A stretch of 64,000 nucleotides of DNA, taken from assembly GCF_004216475.1 (NCBI RefSeq), contig NZ_CP022303.1, positions 744,001 through 808,000 on the forward strand. Direction: 5' to 3'. Shown one piece after another: positions 17,678 to 26,153 of this stretch. Each line of letters starts with the position of its first letter. The first letter of the stretch is position 1. Made by a program: the position numbers and the translations under genes. Under the pieces are notes generated by a model. That model was not told the origin of the DNA. It searched no databases and worked only from the letters and a program-made list of their open reading frames with translations. Source of the stretch: Thalassococcus sp. S3 (lineage in GTDB: Bacteria; Pseudomonadota; Alphaproteobacteria; Rhodobacterales; Rhodobacteraceae).

Positions 17678-19302
17678 GTCAGGTTGACCCTTCCACCCAT
17701 CACGGTGCCGCGCACGGGGATGTCTTTGAGGTTCTCCGGCGCGACCGCCAGCGGGTCGTCTCCCAGAACAGCGAAATCAGCGCGTTTTCCGGTTTCGATA
17801 CTGCCGATCTCCGCATCCAGTTTCAGTGTATAGGCCGCGCCCAGCGTAATCGTATGAAGCGCCTCCTCCACGGTGATACGCTGTTCGGGTCCAAGGATCT
17901 GTCCGCTCATGGTCTGGCGGTTGACCGCGCACCAGGCTGTGAAAAGCGGCCCCATCGGCGTCACCGGTGCGTCGGAATGGATGGCGACATGCACACCCGC
18001 ATCCAGGGCGCCGCGCACTGCGTCCATCCGTTGAGCCCGATCAAGGCCGATCGTTCGCGCGATATGCTGGTCGCCGAAATACCAGATGTGGTTCGAAAAG
18101 AGGTTCGTGCAGACGCCAAGGGCCGCGGCCCGTGTAAACTGGTCGCTGCCCATCATCTGGCAATGCTGAAGCACGTGACGCGCCTCGGGCCAAGAATGTT
18201 TGCGCGCCGCCGCCTCCAGTGCGTGGAGTACGACTTCGGAGGCCTCATCGCCATTCACGTGGATGTGCATCTGTATACCCTGCGCCTGCATTTCTTCGCA
18301 GAGCGCAAAGATCGTCTCGGGTGGCGTGTTCCAGATCCCGTTCGGCTCTCCGCCGACATAATGGGGCCATTTCACGCGGGCCGTCCAACCCTGTATCGAT
18401 CCGTCGGTCATGAGCTTGACCGCACCCAGCCGCAGCCTGTCGGTGGAGCGGGCGCGCAATCGCAAGGCCTTGGCCGCGATATCGGCAGGGGCTGCGCCCA
18501 TGGCGCCGAGCGCCGGAACGATGCGCAGGCCGAAGTCATCGGCGCCGGTCACACGCAGCATGACCTCCAGATCGGCTTCCTCCATCGAGGAGAAGAGATC
18601 AGTGACCGTGGTCACGCCCGCCAGACGGCAGACATCGGCATAAGTGCGGATCGCCTCTTCGGTTTGCGACAGCCCGCGGAAGTCGATGCCGAGACGACGC
18701 ATGACCGGGAACATGGCCGCCATCTCCTGAAGCTCCCCGGTGGGCAGACCATCGTCATCCTTTATGACACCCTCGACGTTGGTCTCGCGCCCATACCCTG
18801 CCATCTCCAGTGCTTTGGAGTTGGCGCAAAGCAGATGGAAATTCGAAAAGATGATCGCGATGGGCCGGTTCGGGCTGATCGCGTCCAGATGATGACGGCT
18901 CAGCCGTTCCGTGGGCAGGAAGATCGGATCGAACCCCCAGCCGATCAGCGGCTCACCCTTAGACAGCGTATCGGCATAGGCGCTGAGCCGCGCGGTCACT
19001 GCGTCGATATCGGTCATGCCGTCGTGCAGATTGCCCTTGGGGTCGATCCGGTCGTGATACCCCGCATATGCATAGTTCCACATCGCACCGGCCATCATAT
19101 GGGCGTGACCTTCGACAAAGCCGGGCATCAACACCGCGTCGGAGAGGCTGTCGTCATGTGTGGCCTTGCCCCAGGCATCCGCGCAATCTGCGCCGCCCAC
19201 CGCCAGGATCCAGCCATCGCGCACCGCGACATGGGTCGCTTCGGGCCTGTTCGGGTCCATGGTGATAATCTTTCTGGCGGAAAAGACGGTGATATCGGAC
19301 AT
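17674..19302 (-). CDS. Amidohydrolase, YtcJ-like metal-dependent hydrolase
   Basis: A 542-residue amidohydrolase-superfamily enzyme. It shows the N-terminal composite-domain motif (KIITMDPNRPEATHVAVRDG), the metal-ligand motif GFVEGHAHM, a central HIHVNGD (His ligands), a later VAIHSDAPVTP with the catalytic Asp, and the C-terminal TLGAAY...IGSIETGKRADFAVL segment, typical of YtcJ-like proteins. ATG 19302 is chosen because GGGGAGG lies eight bases upstream. It is the first gene of a two-gene operon with the G3E GTPase and is divergent from a LysR gene 100 bp away, the usual arrangement for regulator and target. The substrate is unknown; YtcJ relatives hydrolyse N-substituted amides. Confidence 0.88.
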   Translation of the reverse strand: MSDITVFSARKIITMDPNRPEATHVAVRDGWILAVGGADCADAWGKATHDDSLSDAVLMPGFVEGHAHMMAGAMWNYAYAGYHDRIDPKGNLHDGMTDIDAVTARLSAYADTLSKGEPLIGWGFDPIFLPTERLSRHHLDAISPNRPIAIIFSNFHLLCANSKALEMAGYGRETNVEGVIKDDDGLPTGELQEMAAMFPVMRRLGIDFRGLSQTEEAIRTYADVCRLAGVTTVTDLFSSMEEADLEVMLRVTGADDFGLRIVPALGAMGAAPADIAAKALRLRARSTDRLRLGAVKLMTDGSIQGWTARVKWPHYVGGEPNGIWNTPPETIFALCEEMQAQGIQMHIHVNGDEASEVVLHALEAAARKHSWPEARHVLQHCQMMGSDQFTRAAALGVCTNLFSNHIWYFGDQHIARTIGLDRAQRMDAVRGALDAGVHVAIHSDAPVTPMGPLFTAWCAVNRQTMSGQILGPEQRITVEEALHTITLGAAYTLKLDAEIGSIETGKRADFAVLGDDPLAVAPENLKDIPVRGTVMGGRVNLT

Positions 19303-19356
19303 GGAAACCTCCCCAAGGCGCTTCAGAGCTACCCCAGGATTGATCCGCGACAAAAT

Positions 19357-19378
19357 GGTTTTACTGTCGGTCAAAACC
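19357..19378. promoter_or_regulatory. Candidate LysR operator
   Basis: GGTTTT (19357-19362), ten bases, and AAAACC (19373-19378) form an inverted repeat in the 100-bp gap between the divergent amidohydrolase and LysR genes. Position and size fit an autoregulated LysR-type binding site. No binding data support it. Confidence 0.5.
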
Positions 19379-19402
19379 CTATTGGCTGTGGGATAGATCG
19401 CT

Positions 19403-20332
19403 TTGAAATTTACGCTCAAACAGCTTCGTTATTTCGACGCCGCGCTGCGGACTGGTTCGATCGCACGGGCGGCGGAAGAAATGCATATCTCCCAAAGCTC
19501 CATCACCGCCGCGCTCGACCTGATCGAACAAAGCCTTGGGGCGGACTTGTTCCGGCGGATCCCCGCGAAGGGGATCGTGGCCACACGGATGGGGACCGAA
19601 GTGGGCGCGCGGGTGGCTGGCTTTCTGGAACAGGCGCGGGTTTTCGAAAGTGATCTGATGTCGCTCGCGGGCGATCCGACCGGCACGTTGCGGCTCGCCT
19701 GCTACGCGCCCACGGCGCCTTATGTGCTGCCGCCGATCCTCAAGCGGCTGGCGCAGTATTATCCGGATATTCGTATCGATTTGATGGAAGGGGACATGGC
19801 CCAGATCTCTGAACGTCTGACCAATGGCACCGTCGACGTGGCGCTGACCTACGGAACACTGACGCCGCAGAGCCAACCCTTTCACCCTCTTTTCGGCGCC
19901 TACCCTTGGGTGCTTTTGCCAAGCGACTGGCCGGAGGCGCAAAGGGCCTCGGTTGATCTGAGGGATATTGCCGACCGCCCGATGGTCCTGCTGGACCTGC
20001 CCGGGACGGAGCCCTATTTCCGGTCGCTTTTCGAGGCCCAGGGGTTGCGGCCGAACGTGGTCCATTCCACCAAGTCAAGCTCGGTTCTCAGAGGGCTGGT
20101 CGCGGGGCAGTTCGGCTATTCGATCCTGAATATATGCGGGCCGAATGATCGGGATGGACGAACGGGATACACCGCGCGCCCGATGGCGGGAGACCCCGAG
20201 GCGCCGGCCTTCGGGGTTGCTTATGCCGCGCCGCTTAAGCAATCGGCGATGGTTCAGGCAATGCTGTCAATTGGGCAGAATTTGACCGCCGAAGGTGGAT
20301 TTGACCATTTGCTGATGGGGCCGGACCGTTAG
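19403..20332 (+). CDS. LysR family transcriptional regulator
   Basis: A 309-residue LysR-type regulator. It has the N-terminal winged helix (LKQLRYFDAALRTGSIARAAEEMHIS, helix-turn-helix at about residues 18-37, followed by QSSITAALDLIEQSLGADLF) and a C-terminal two-lobe effector domain with the usual TLRLACYAPTAPYVLPPIL strand. The start is TTG 19403; no ATG fits the family N-terminus. It is divergent from the amidohydrolase-GTPase pair and probably activates it when an inducer is present. It converges on the next gene and overlaps it by four bases. Confidence 0.9.
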   Translation: MKFTLKQLRYFDAALRTGSIARAAEEMHISQSSITAALDLIEQSLGADLFRRIPAKGIVATRMGTEVGARVAGFLEQARVFESDLMSLAGDPTGTLRLACYAPTAPYVLPPILKRLAQYYPDIRIDLMEGDMAQISERLTNGTVDVALTYGTLTPQSQPFHPLFGAYPWVLLPSDWPEAQRASVDLRDIADRPMVLLDLPGTEPYFRSLFEAQGLRPNVVHSTKSSSVLRGLVAGQFGYSILNICGPNDRDGRTGYTARPMAGDPEAPAFGVAYAAPLKQSAMVQAMLSIGQNLTAEGGFDHLLMGPDR

Positions 20333-21291
20333 ACGCCCTGCTTGGTCGCCAGCCGGTTTCCGGCGTCGATGACGGCGTCTGAAAGGGGGCCGTAAAGTGT
20401 CCCGTGCAGTGCGCCGGGGATCACGACCAGCTCTGACTTGGGCCAAGCGCGGTGCAGCCGCCATGCAATGGACAGTGGGGTCGACAGGTCCTGGCGGCTG
20501 TTGATGAGCACGGACGGAATGGATGCGAGCGCCTCGGTCCGGTCCAGCAAGGGCGGGTCGAGCCAAGCGAGATGCCGGAAATAATGCGTGACCACGCGGG
20601 CGAACCCCAACGCAAAGCGCGGGTCGGTAAAGGATCTGGGCGTCTCGGCGCGGGGATCGACCTGAAGCACGGCGGCCTCCCAGGCGCACCAGGCCTCGGC
20701 CGCGGCCCGTTCTCTTTCCGGGTCACCACAGGTGAGAAGGTCGCCGTAAGCGGCGGCCATGCTCGCGCCCGGTGCGGCGTCAGGCGCGCCCGCTTGAAAT
20801 CTCTCGAAAGCCTCGGGCAGGAAATGTCCTGCGTAGCCATAGAGGTTATCATCCTCGAACCGGCTGCTGGTTGTCACGGCGGCGAGGATCATGGCGCTCA
20901 CCCGAACTGGGTGCGCATGGGCATAGGCCTGTGCCAGTGTCGCACCCCATGAGGATCCATAAAGGGTCCAGTCCGAAAGACCCAGATGCTGGCGCAGGCG
21001 CTCGATATCGTGGATCAGGTGATCGGTCGTGTTGGCCTTGAGCGCTGTCAGACTGTCACCGGCATGCGGCCTTGACCGACCGGACCCGCGTTGGTCCATC
21101 GCGACGATATGCCAGCGGGTGGGGTCGAAGAGGCGAGGCATGCGCGGGGCGATGCCGCTGCCGGGCCCGCCATGCAGCAAAAGAAGCGCCGGTTTCGTTG
21201 TATTACCAAAGGTTTCCCAGAAAACGGAATGGCCATCCTGATCTTCGAGATACCCGGTTTGAAGAGGGGGCGTTTCCGGGAAGAGGGGCAT
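20329..21291 (-). CDS. pip: Alpha/beta hydrolase, proline iminopeptidase family
   Basis: A 320-residue alpha/beta hydrolase. Family features are the oxyanion motif HGGPGSG, MDQRGSGRSRP, the nucleophile elbow GSSWGATLA (Ser), an Asp late in the chain (INSRQDLSTP) and the terminal His (GALHGTLY). The HGGPG and GxSWG motifs are typical of prolyl aminopeptidases (EC 3.4.11.5), which remove N-terminal proline from peptides. ATG 21291 follows GAAGGAG. It is divergent from a peptide ABC importer operon 187 bp away, which fits intracellular cleavage of imported peptides. Other esterase or amidase activities of the family cannot be excluded. Confidence 0.85.
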   Translation of the reverse strand: MPLFPETPPLQTGYLEDQDGHSVFWETFGNTTKPALLLLHGGPGSGIAPRMPRLFDPTRWHIVAMDQRGSGRSRPHAGDSLTALKANTTDHLIHDIERLRQHLGLSDWTLYGSSWGATLAQAYAHAHPVRVSAMILAAVTTSSRFEDDNLYGYAGHFLPEAFERFQAGAPDAAPGASMAAAYGDLLTCGDPERERAAAEAWCAWEAAVLQVDPRAETPRSFTDPRFALGFARVVTHYFRHLAWLDPPLLDRTEALASIPSVLINSRQDLSTPLSIAWRLHRAWPKSELVVIPGALHGTLYGPLSDAVIDAGNRLATKQGV

Positions 21292-21401
21292 GGTGCAGTC
21301 TCCTTCCGCAAGAGCTTTGCATCGGTGCGCACGAGGGGCAAGGCCGAGCGTTTGCAGGTATGTCCGGATCTCATTCAACCATAGAATATGGTTTTGCCTT
21401 A

Positions 21402-21420
21402 CAGAAAACGCTGTTTTCTG
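21402..21420. promoter_or_regulatory. Candidate operator between pip and peptide-transporter genes
   Basis: CAGAAAAC-GCT-GTTTTCTG is a perfect 8-3-8 inverted repeat at 21402-21420, 59 bases before the binding-protein start and 111 bases before the pip start on the other strand. It is well placed to control either or both operons. No regulator gene is adjacent. Confidence 0.5.
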
Positions 21421-21478
21421 GGTCTTTGCCCTTGGCTAGCCTTTTCACAATCAAAACAAGACCAACCGGGAGAACCAA

Positions 21479-23035
21479 ATGAAACTCATGACACGTCTCA
21501 TGGGCGCGGCGGCCATTGCGGTCTCCGGGCTTGCTGCGGCGCCGGTCTTTGCCGACGGGGGTACGCTGGTGATTGCCTCCACGCAGGTGCCGCGCCATTT
21601 GAACGGGGCCGTGCAATCGGGCATCGCGACGGCGGTGCCGTCCACACAGATCTTTGCCTCGCCGCTCCGCTATGACGAGAACTGGGAGCCGCAACCCTAC
21701 CTGGCGCAAAGCTGGGAAGTGGCGGAAGATGGCCTCTCGGTCACGCTGAACCTGGTGCAGAACGCCACCTTTCATGACGGAGAGCCGGTGACGTCGGAGG
21801 ATGTGGCATTCTCCATCATGACTACGAAAGAGAACCACCCTTTCAAGTCGATGTTCGCGCCGGTCGAGAGCATCGAGACGCCCGATCCCCACACCGCGAT
21901 CATCCGGCTGAGTCAGCCGCATCCCGCGCTGCTGCTGGCCCTGTCGCCGGCCCTGGCACCTGTGCTGCCTCAGCATGTCTACGGCGACGGGCAGGATGTG
22001 AAGACCCATCCGGCGAATACCGCGCCGGTGGGCTCCGGCCCCTTCATCCTGGAGGAATTCACTGCTGGCGAGGCCGTGGTGATGAAGAAGAACCCGAATT
22101 TCTTCATCGAAGGGCGCCCGAAGCTGGACGAGATCATCGTGCGGATCATCAAGGACCCGTCGGCGTTGCTGATCGCGATGGAGAACGGCGATGCGGATAT
22201 GTATCCCTTCATGGCAGGCTCCCAAGAGATCCGGAGGCTGGAAAAGGTTGAAAGCCTGAACGTGACCACCGATGGGTATGCTGCCGTGGGGCCGGTCAAC
22301 TGGATCGCGTTCAACACTGCCTCTCCCAAGCTGAGCGATGTGCGGGTGCGTCAGGCGATCGCCTATGCGGTGGACCGCGATTTCATCACCAAGGCGCTCC
22401 ATCGCGGGGTGTCGTCGCCCCAGCGCGGGCCGATCATTGAAAGCTCGCCTTTCTTTGACGAGACGATCCCGGCCTATGACGTGGATCTGGAGAAGGCCCA
22501 GGCGCTGATGAACGAGGCCGGGTTCGGTGACGGGATGGAGTTGACCGTCGACTATATCCCCGGCCCGAAGGAGCAGCAGCAATCGGTGGCGGAATACCTC
22601 AAGTCGCAGCTCAAGAAGATCGGCATCGACGTGACGGTCCGCGCAGCACCGGACTTTCCGACTTGGGCGGGGCGCGTGTCGGGCCATGATTTCGAGCTGA
22701 CGATGGATGTCGTCTTTAACTGGGGTGACCCGGTGATCGGGGTGCACCGAACCTATCTGAGCTCCAACATCGTGAAAGGCGTCATCTGGTCGAACACCCA
22801 GCAATACACCAATGAGCGGGTGGACGAGCTCCTGAACGCGGCGGCCGTTGAGCTGGACGTGGACAAGCGCAAGGCGCTTTATGCCGAGTTCCAGCAATTG
22901 GTCGCTGGCGATCTGCCGGTCTACTGGGTCAATGCGTTGCCCTATCACACGGCCTATGACGCGAGGCTGCAAAATGTGCCCACAGGTATCTGGGGCACGA
23001 TGCATCCGATGGATATGGTGGAATGGTCCGAGTGA
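21479..23035 (+). CDS. Peptide-type ABC transporter substrate-binding protein (DppA/OppA family)
   Basis: A 518-residue periplasmic binding protein. A signal peptide spans about residues 1-25 (MKLMTRLMGAAAIAVSGLAA then APVFA). The body follows the SBP family 5 plan, with LRYDENWEPQPYLAQSWEVAEDG near the N-terminus, DGEPVTSEDVAFSI and a central WIAFNTASPKLSDVRVRQAIAYAVDRD segment. ATG 21479 has GGGAG upstream. It leads a dppABCDF-type operon. Members of this family bind di- or oligopeptides, but also nickel, opines or sugars, so peptide is inferred partly from the divergent peptidase gene. Confidence 0.9.
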   Translation: MKLMTRLMGAAAIAVSGLAAAPVFADGGTLVIASTQVPRHLNGAVQSGIATAVPSTQIFASPLRYDENWEPQPYLAQSWEVAEDGLSVTLNLVQNATFHDGEPVTSEDVAFSIMTTKENHPFKSMFAPVESIETPDPHTAIIRLSQPHPALLLALSPALAPVLPQHVYGDGQDVKTHPANTAPVGSGPFILEEFTAGEAVVMKKNPNFFIEGRPKLDEIIVRIIKDPSALLIAMENGDADMYPFMAGSQEIRRLEKVESLNVTTDGYAAVGPVNWIAFNTASPKLSDVRVRQAIAYAVDRDFITKALHRGVSSPQRGPIIESSPFFDETIPAYDVDLEKAQALMNEAGFGDGMELTVDYIPGPKEQQQSVAEYLKSQLKKIGIDVTVRAAPDFPTWAGRVSGHDFELTMDVVFNWGDPVIGVHRTYLSSNIVKGVIWSNTQQYTNERVDELLNAAAVELDVDKRKALYAEFQQLVAGDLPVYWVNALPYHTAYDARLQNVPTGIWGTMHPMDMVEWSE

Positions 23036-23067
23036 AGCTCGGATCATTCAACCCGCGCGGACAAGTG

Positions 23068-23086
23068 GGTTGGCCATCGGCCAACC
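23068..23086 (+). repeat. Hairpin between binding-protein and permease genes
   Basis: GGTTGGCC-ATC-GGCCAACC is a perfect 8-3-8 hairpin 32 bases after the binding-protein stop. There is no T-run. Like the hairpin at 12413-12445, it follows a binding-protein gene and may protect that part of the mRNA from decay. The rest of the 182-bp gap shows nothing else recognisable. Confidence 0.55.
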
Positions 23087-23217
23087 TGCGGTCCGGCGCC
23101 CGGTCATGGCGGAGTGCTCTTTTGCGACCTGAACCTGACGAGTCTGCATGACCGGATCATCTGCTCTCTTGCTCTTAATGCTTCTGGCGGACGCTTCTCT
23201 CAACCGGGCAACATGAC

Positions 23218-24195
23218 ATGAGCGCCTCCTATCTTCTCCGCCGCGTGTTCTATGGCCTGCTTTTGATGCTGGGCGTGGTGGTTTTGAACTTCCTGCTGAT
23301 CCGGCTGGCACCAGGCGATCCGGCGGTCGTCATCGCAGGCGAGATGGGCGGCGCGACCGAGGAGATGTTGCAGGCGATCCGTTTGGAATACGGGCTCGAC
23401 AAGCCGGTGCTGACACAGCTTGGGATTTACGTGGCCAATGTCGCGCAAGGAGATCTGGGACAGTCGTTTTTCTTCAACCAACCGGTCACTACGCTGATCG
23501 GACAGAGGATCGGGCCGACGATTTTGCTGGTGGTGACGGCGCAGATCCTGTCGATCCTGTTGGGCGTATTTCTGGGCGTGATTGCGGCACGCAAGCCGAA
23601 CGGAGTGATGAGTGGCTTCGTGACGGTCTTTGCGACGGTGGGGTATGCGGTGCCGGTGTTCTGGACCGGCATCATGCTCATCATCCTCTTTGCGAGCATG
23701 TTTCCCATCTTCCCGGTCGAAGGCATGATGAGCGTGCGGCTAAGAGATGCGCCTTGGTACCAGCAATGGCTGTCAGTGGCGCATCATCTGGTGCTGCCGG
23801 CCTTCACGCTCGCCATCATTTATCTGGCGCAATATGCGCGGCTATCGCGGGCGTCGATGCTGGAGGTTTTGGGATCGGATTACATTCGGACGGCGCGGGC
23901 GAAGGGGGCATCGGAGCGGTCGGTGCTCTTCAAGCATGCGCTGCGGAATGCCGCGCTTCCGATCCTGACGGTGGCCGGGTTGCAATTCGGGAACCTGATC
24001 TCGGGCGCGTTGCTGGTCGAGACGGTGTTCAACTGGCCGGGCATGGGGCGGCTGGCCTTCGATTCAATCCTGCGGCGGGATTATCCAACGATCATGGGTG
24101 TCTTGTTCTTTGCCTCGGCAATGGTGGTGGTGGCGAATTTGCTGACCGATCTGAGCTACCGGCTCGCCGATCCGCGGCTGAAGGGACAGTCATGA
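23218..24195 (+). CDS. Peptide-type ABC transporter permease (DppB-like)
   Basis: A 325-residue permease with six hydrophobic segments. The N-terminus (YLLRRVFYGLLLMLGVVVLNF) and the first loop with PGDP are DppB-family marks, and the EAA coupling loop reads YIRTARAKGASERSVLFKHALRNA. ATG 23218 comes right after the 182-bp gap. It forms the heteromeric channel with the DppC-like protein below. Confidence 0.93.
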   Translation: MSASYLLRRVFYGLLLMLGVVVLNFLLIRLAPGDPAVVIAGEMGGATEEMLQAIRLEYGLDKPVLTQLGIYVANVAQGDLGQSFFFNQPVTTLIGQRIGPTILLVVTAQILSILLGVFLGVIAARKPNGVMSGFVTVFATVGYAVPVFWTGIMLIILFASMFPIFPVEGMMSVRLRDAPWYQQWLSVAHHLVLPAFTLAIIYLAQYARLSRASMLEVLGSDYIRTARAKGASERSVLFKHALRNAALPILTVAGLQFGNLISGALLVETVFNWPGMGRLAFDSILRRDYPTIMGVLFFASAMVVVANLLTDLSYRLADPRLKGQS

Positions 24196-24242
24196 GGTCG
24201 GGCGCACCCCTGACGGGCTGCATCGCCTGCGGCGGGCGGGGC

Positions 24243-24305
24243 GGGGGCCAGCCCCCGTCGCGCAAAGCGCGACTCCCCCGGGATATTTTTGACCCAAAGA
24301 AGGTG
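24243..24305 (+). repeat. Rhodobacterales-type intergenic repeat supplying an SD
   Basis: The gap between the two permease genes holds GGGGGC-CA-GCCCCC (24243-24256), then GTCGCGC-AAA-GCGCGAC (24257-24273), then CCCCCGGGATATTTTTGACC and AAAGAAGG. I recognise this string as a type that recurs before genes in Rhodobacterales genomes; that is from memory, not a search. Its 3' end (AAGAAGG) acts as the ribosome-binding site of the DppC-like gene. Only one copy was found in this window. Confidence 0.65.
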
Positions 24306-24312
24306 GGACGGC

Positions 24313-25182
24313 ATGTCTGACAGGGCGGAGTACCAGGCGGAAAGTCCGGGACGCGAGGCGTGGCGGATGTTTCGGCGCAACATTCCCGCCGTGGCAGGGG
24401 TGGTGATGCTGGCACTGATCGTGGGGGCGACGCTGTATGGCGCGCTGTTTTATGGGGGTGATCCGTTCGAGATTGTCTGGGCGCCGCATGAGCCGCCCGG
24501 GGTGACGCCGGAGTTTCCGATGGGCACGGATTATCTGGGCCGCGATATCGTGGCGGGCATGCTGACCGGTGGAGCGCCGACGCTGGCGGTCGGGCTGGCG
24601 GCGGCGGCGATTACGATGGTGATCGGGGTCTCTCTGGGCGCGTTGGCGGGGTATTACGGCGGCTGGGTGGACAATTTGCTGATGCGGGTGACGGAGTTCT
24701 TTCAGGTCCTGCCGGCGCTTCTGTTTGCGATGGTGCTGGTGACCTTGTTCTCCCCATCTCTGCTGACAATCGCGATGGCCATCGGTGTGGTGAGCTGGCC
24801 GCAGACTGCGCGGCTGACACGGGCGGAGTTTCTCAAGATCAAGGAGCTGGAATATGTGACCGCCGCGCGGGCCATCGGTGCAAGGAACAAGCGGATCATC
24901 TGGACGGTGATCCTGCCCAATGCCGCGCCGCCCTTGATCGTGTCGGCCACCCTGACCATCGGGGTGGCGATCCTGTTCGAGGCGGGGCTGTCGTTTCTGG
25001 GGCTGGGCGATCCCAATGTCATGAGCTGGGGGTTGATGATCGGAGCGAACCGGGATTACATCCTGGATGCCTGGTGGCCGGTAACCTTTCCGGGGCTGGC
25101 GATTTTCCTGACGGTGTTTTCGGTCAGCCTGATCGGGGATGGCCTGAACGATGCCTTCAATCCCAAGCTGAGGGAGAGATGA
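24313..25182 (+). CDS. Peptide-type ABC transporter permease (DppC-like)
   Basis: A 289-residue permease. DppC marks are the single N-terminal helix (AVAGVVMLALIVGATLYGALF), the periplasmic TDYLGRDI motif, five more helices and the coupling loop YVTAARAIGARNKRIIWTVILPNA. The start ATG 24313 is chosen because AAGAAGG precedes it; an upstream in-frame codon would fall in the repeat element. Its stop overlaps the next ATG (ATGA). Confidence 0.93.
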   Translation: MSDRAEYQAESPGREAWRMFRRNIPAVAGVVMLALIVGATLYGALFYGGDPFEIVWAPHEPPGVTPEFPMGTDYLGRDIVAGMLTGGAPTLAVGLAAAAITMVIGVSLGALAGYYGGWVDNLLMRVTEFFQVLPALLFAMVLVTLFSPSLLTIAMAIGVVSWPQTARLTRAEFLKIKELEYVTAARAIGARNKRIIWTVILPNAAPPLIVSATLTIGVAILFEAGLSFLGLGDPNVMSWGLMIGANRDYILDAWWPVTFPGLAIFLTVFSVSLIGDGLNDAFNPKLRER

Positions 25183-26153
25183 GCGCGCTTCTGGAGATCG
25201 ACGACCTGCGCGTGACGTTCCGCACGCGGCATGGGGAGGTGACGGCGCTCGATTCCGTCTCACTCTCGGTGCGGGAAGGAGAGACGCTGGGGGTGGTCGG
25301 CGAATCGGGCTGCGGCAAGTCGATCACGGCGCTGAGCGTGATGGGCCTGATCCCCTCCCCGCCCGGGCGGCTGGCGGGCGGGTCGATCCGGCTGGCGGGG
25401 GAGGAGTTGACGCAGGCCAGCGAGGCAAGGATGCGCGCGGTGCGGGGGGCCGAGGCGGCGATGATCTTTCAGGAGCCGATGACCTCGCTGAACCCGGTCT
25501 TCACGGTGGGCGACCAGATCGCCGAGGCGATCATGCTGCATCAGAAGGTCAGCGCGGATCAGGCCTTTCGCGATGCAGTGGCGCTGCTGGACCGGGTGGG
25601 TATTCCCAGTCCCGACAAACGGGCACGGGATTATCCGCATCAGTTGTCGGGCGGGATGCGGCAGCGGGTGATGATCGCGATGGCGGTGAGTTGCCGTCCG
25701 AAGCTGTTGATCGCGGACGAGCCGACGACGGCTCTGGATGTGACGGTGCAGGCGCAGATCTTTGATCTGCTGAACGAGATCCAGCGAGATTTCGGGGCGG
25801 CGATCCTGCTGATCACGCACGATATGGGGGCGATCAGCGAGATGGCTGACCGGGTGGCGGTGATGTATGCGGGCCGTGTGATCGAGGAGGCGGGCGCGGA
25901 TGATGTGCTGGATCATCCGCAGCATCCCTATGCACGTGGGCTGATCGACTGCATTCCGGCCATGGGCAAGGGCGATGCGGCGCTGAAGGAGATCCCGGGC
26001 GTGGTGCCGCCTTTGCATTTGCTGGGGGCAGGCTGTGCTTTTGCCGAGCGGTGCGCGCATGTGGCGGAGCGGTGCCGGGTGGAGAAACCCTTGCTTGCGG
26101 CACACGGGCATCATCCGGCGGCCTGCCACGGGGTCGAGGAGGGTCGGATATGA
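25179..26153 (+). CDS. Peptide-type ABC transporter ATP-binding protein (DppD-like)
   Basis: A 324-residue ATPase. It has Walker A GESGCGKS, Q-loop MIFQEPMTSLNPVFTVG, signature LSGGMRQRVMIAMA, Walker B LLIADEPTTALDVT, the switch His in LITHDMG, and the C-terminal oligopeptide-transporter extension with a cysteine cluster (GAGCAFAERCAHVAERC) that in relatives binds a [4Fe-4S] cluster. ATG 25179 overlaps the DppC-like stop by four bases, and its own stop overlaps the next start in the same way. Confidence 0.94.
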   Translation: MSALLEIDDLRVTFRTRHGEVTALDSVSLSVREGETLGVVGESGCGKSITALSVMGLIPSPPGRLAGGSIRLAGEELTQASEARMRAVRGAEAAMIFQEPMTSLNPVFTVGDQIAEAIMLHQKVSADQAFRDAVALLDRVGIPSPDKRARDYPHQLSGGMRQRVMIAMAVSCRPKLLIADEPTTALDVTVQAQIFDLLNEIQRDFGAAILLITHDMGAISEMADRVAVMYAGRVIEEAGADDVLDHPQHPYARGLIDCIPAMGKGDAALKEIPGVVPPLHLLGAGCAFAERCAHVAERCRVEKPLLAAHGHHPAACHGVEEGRI

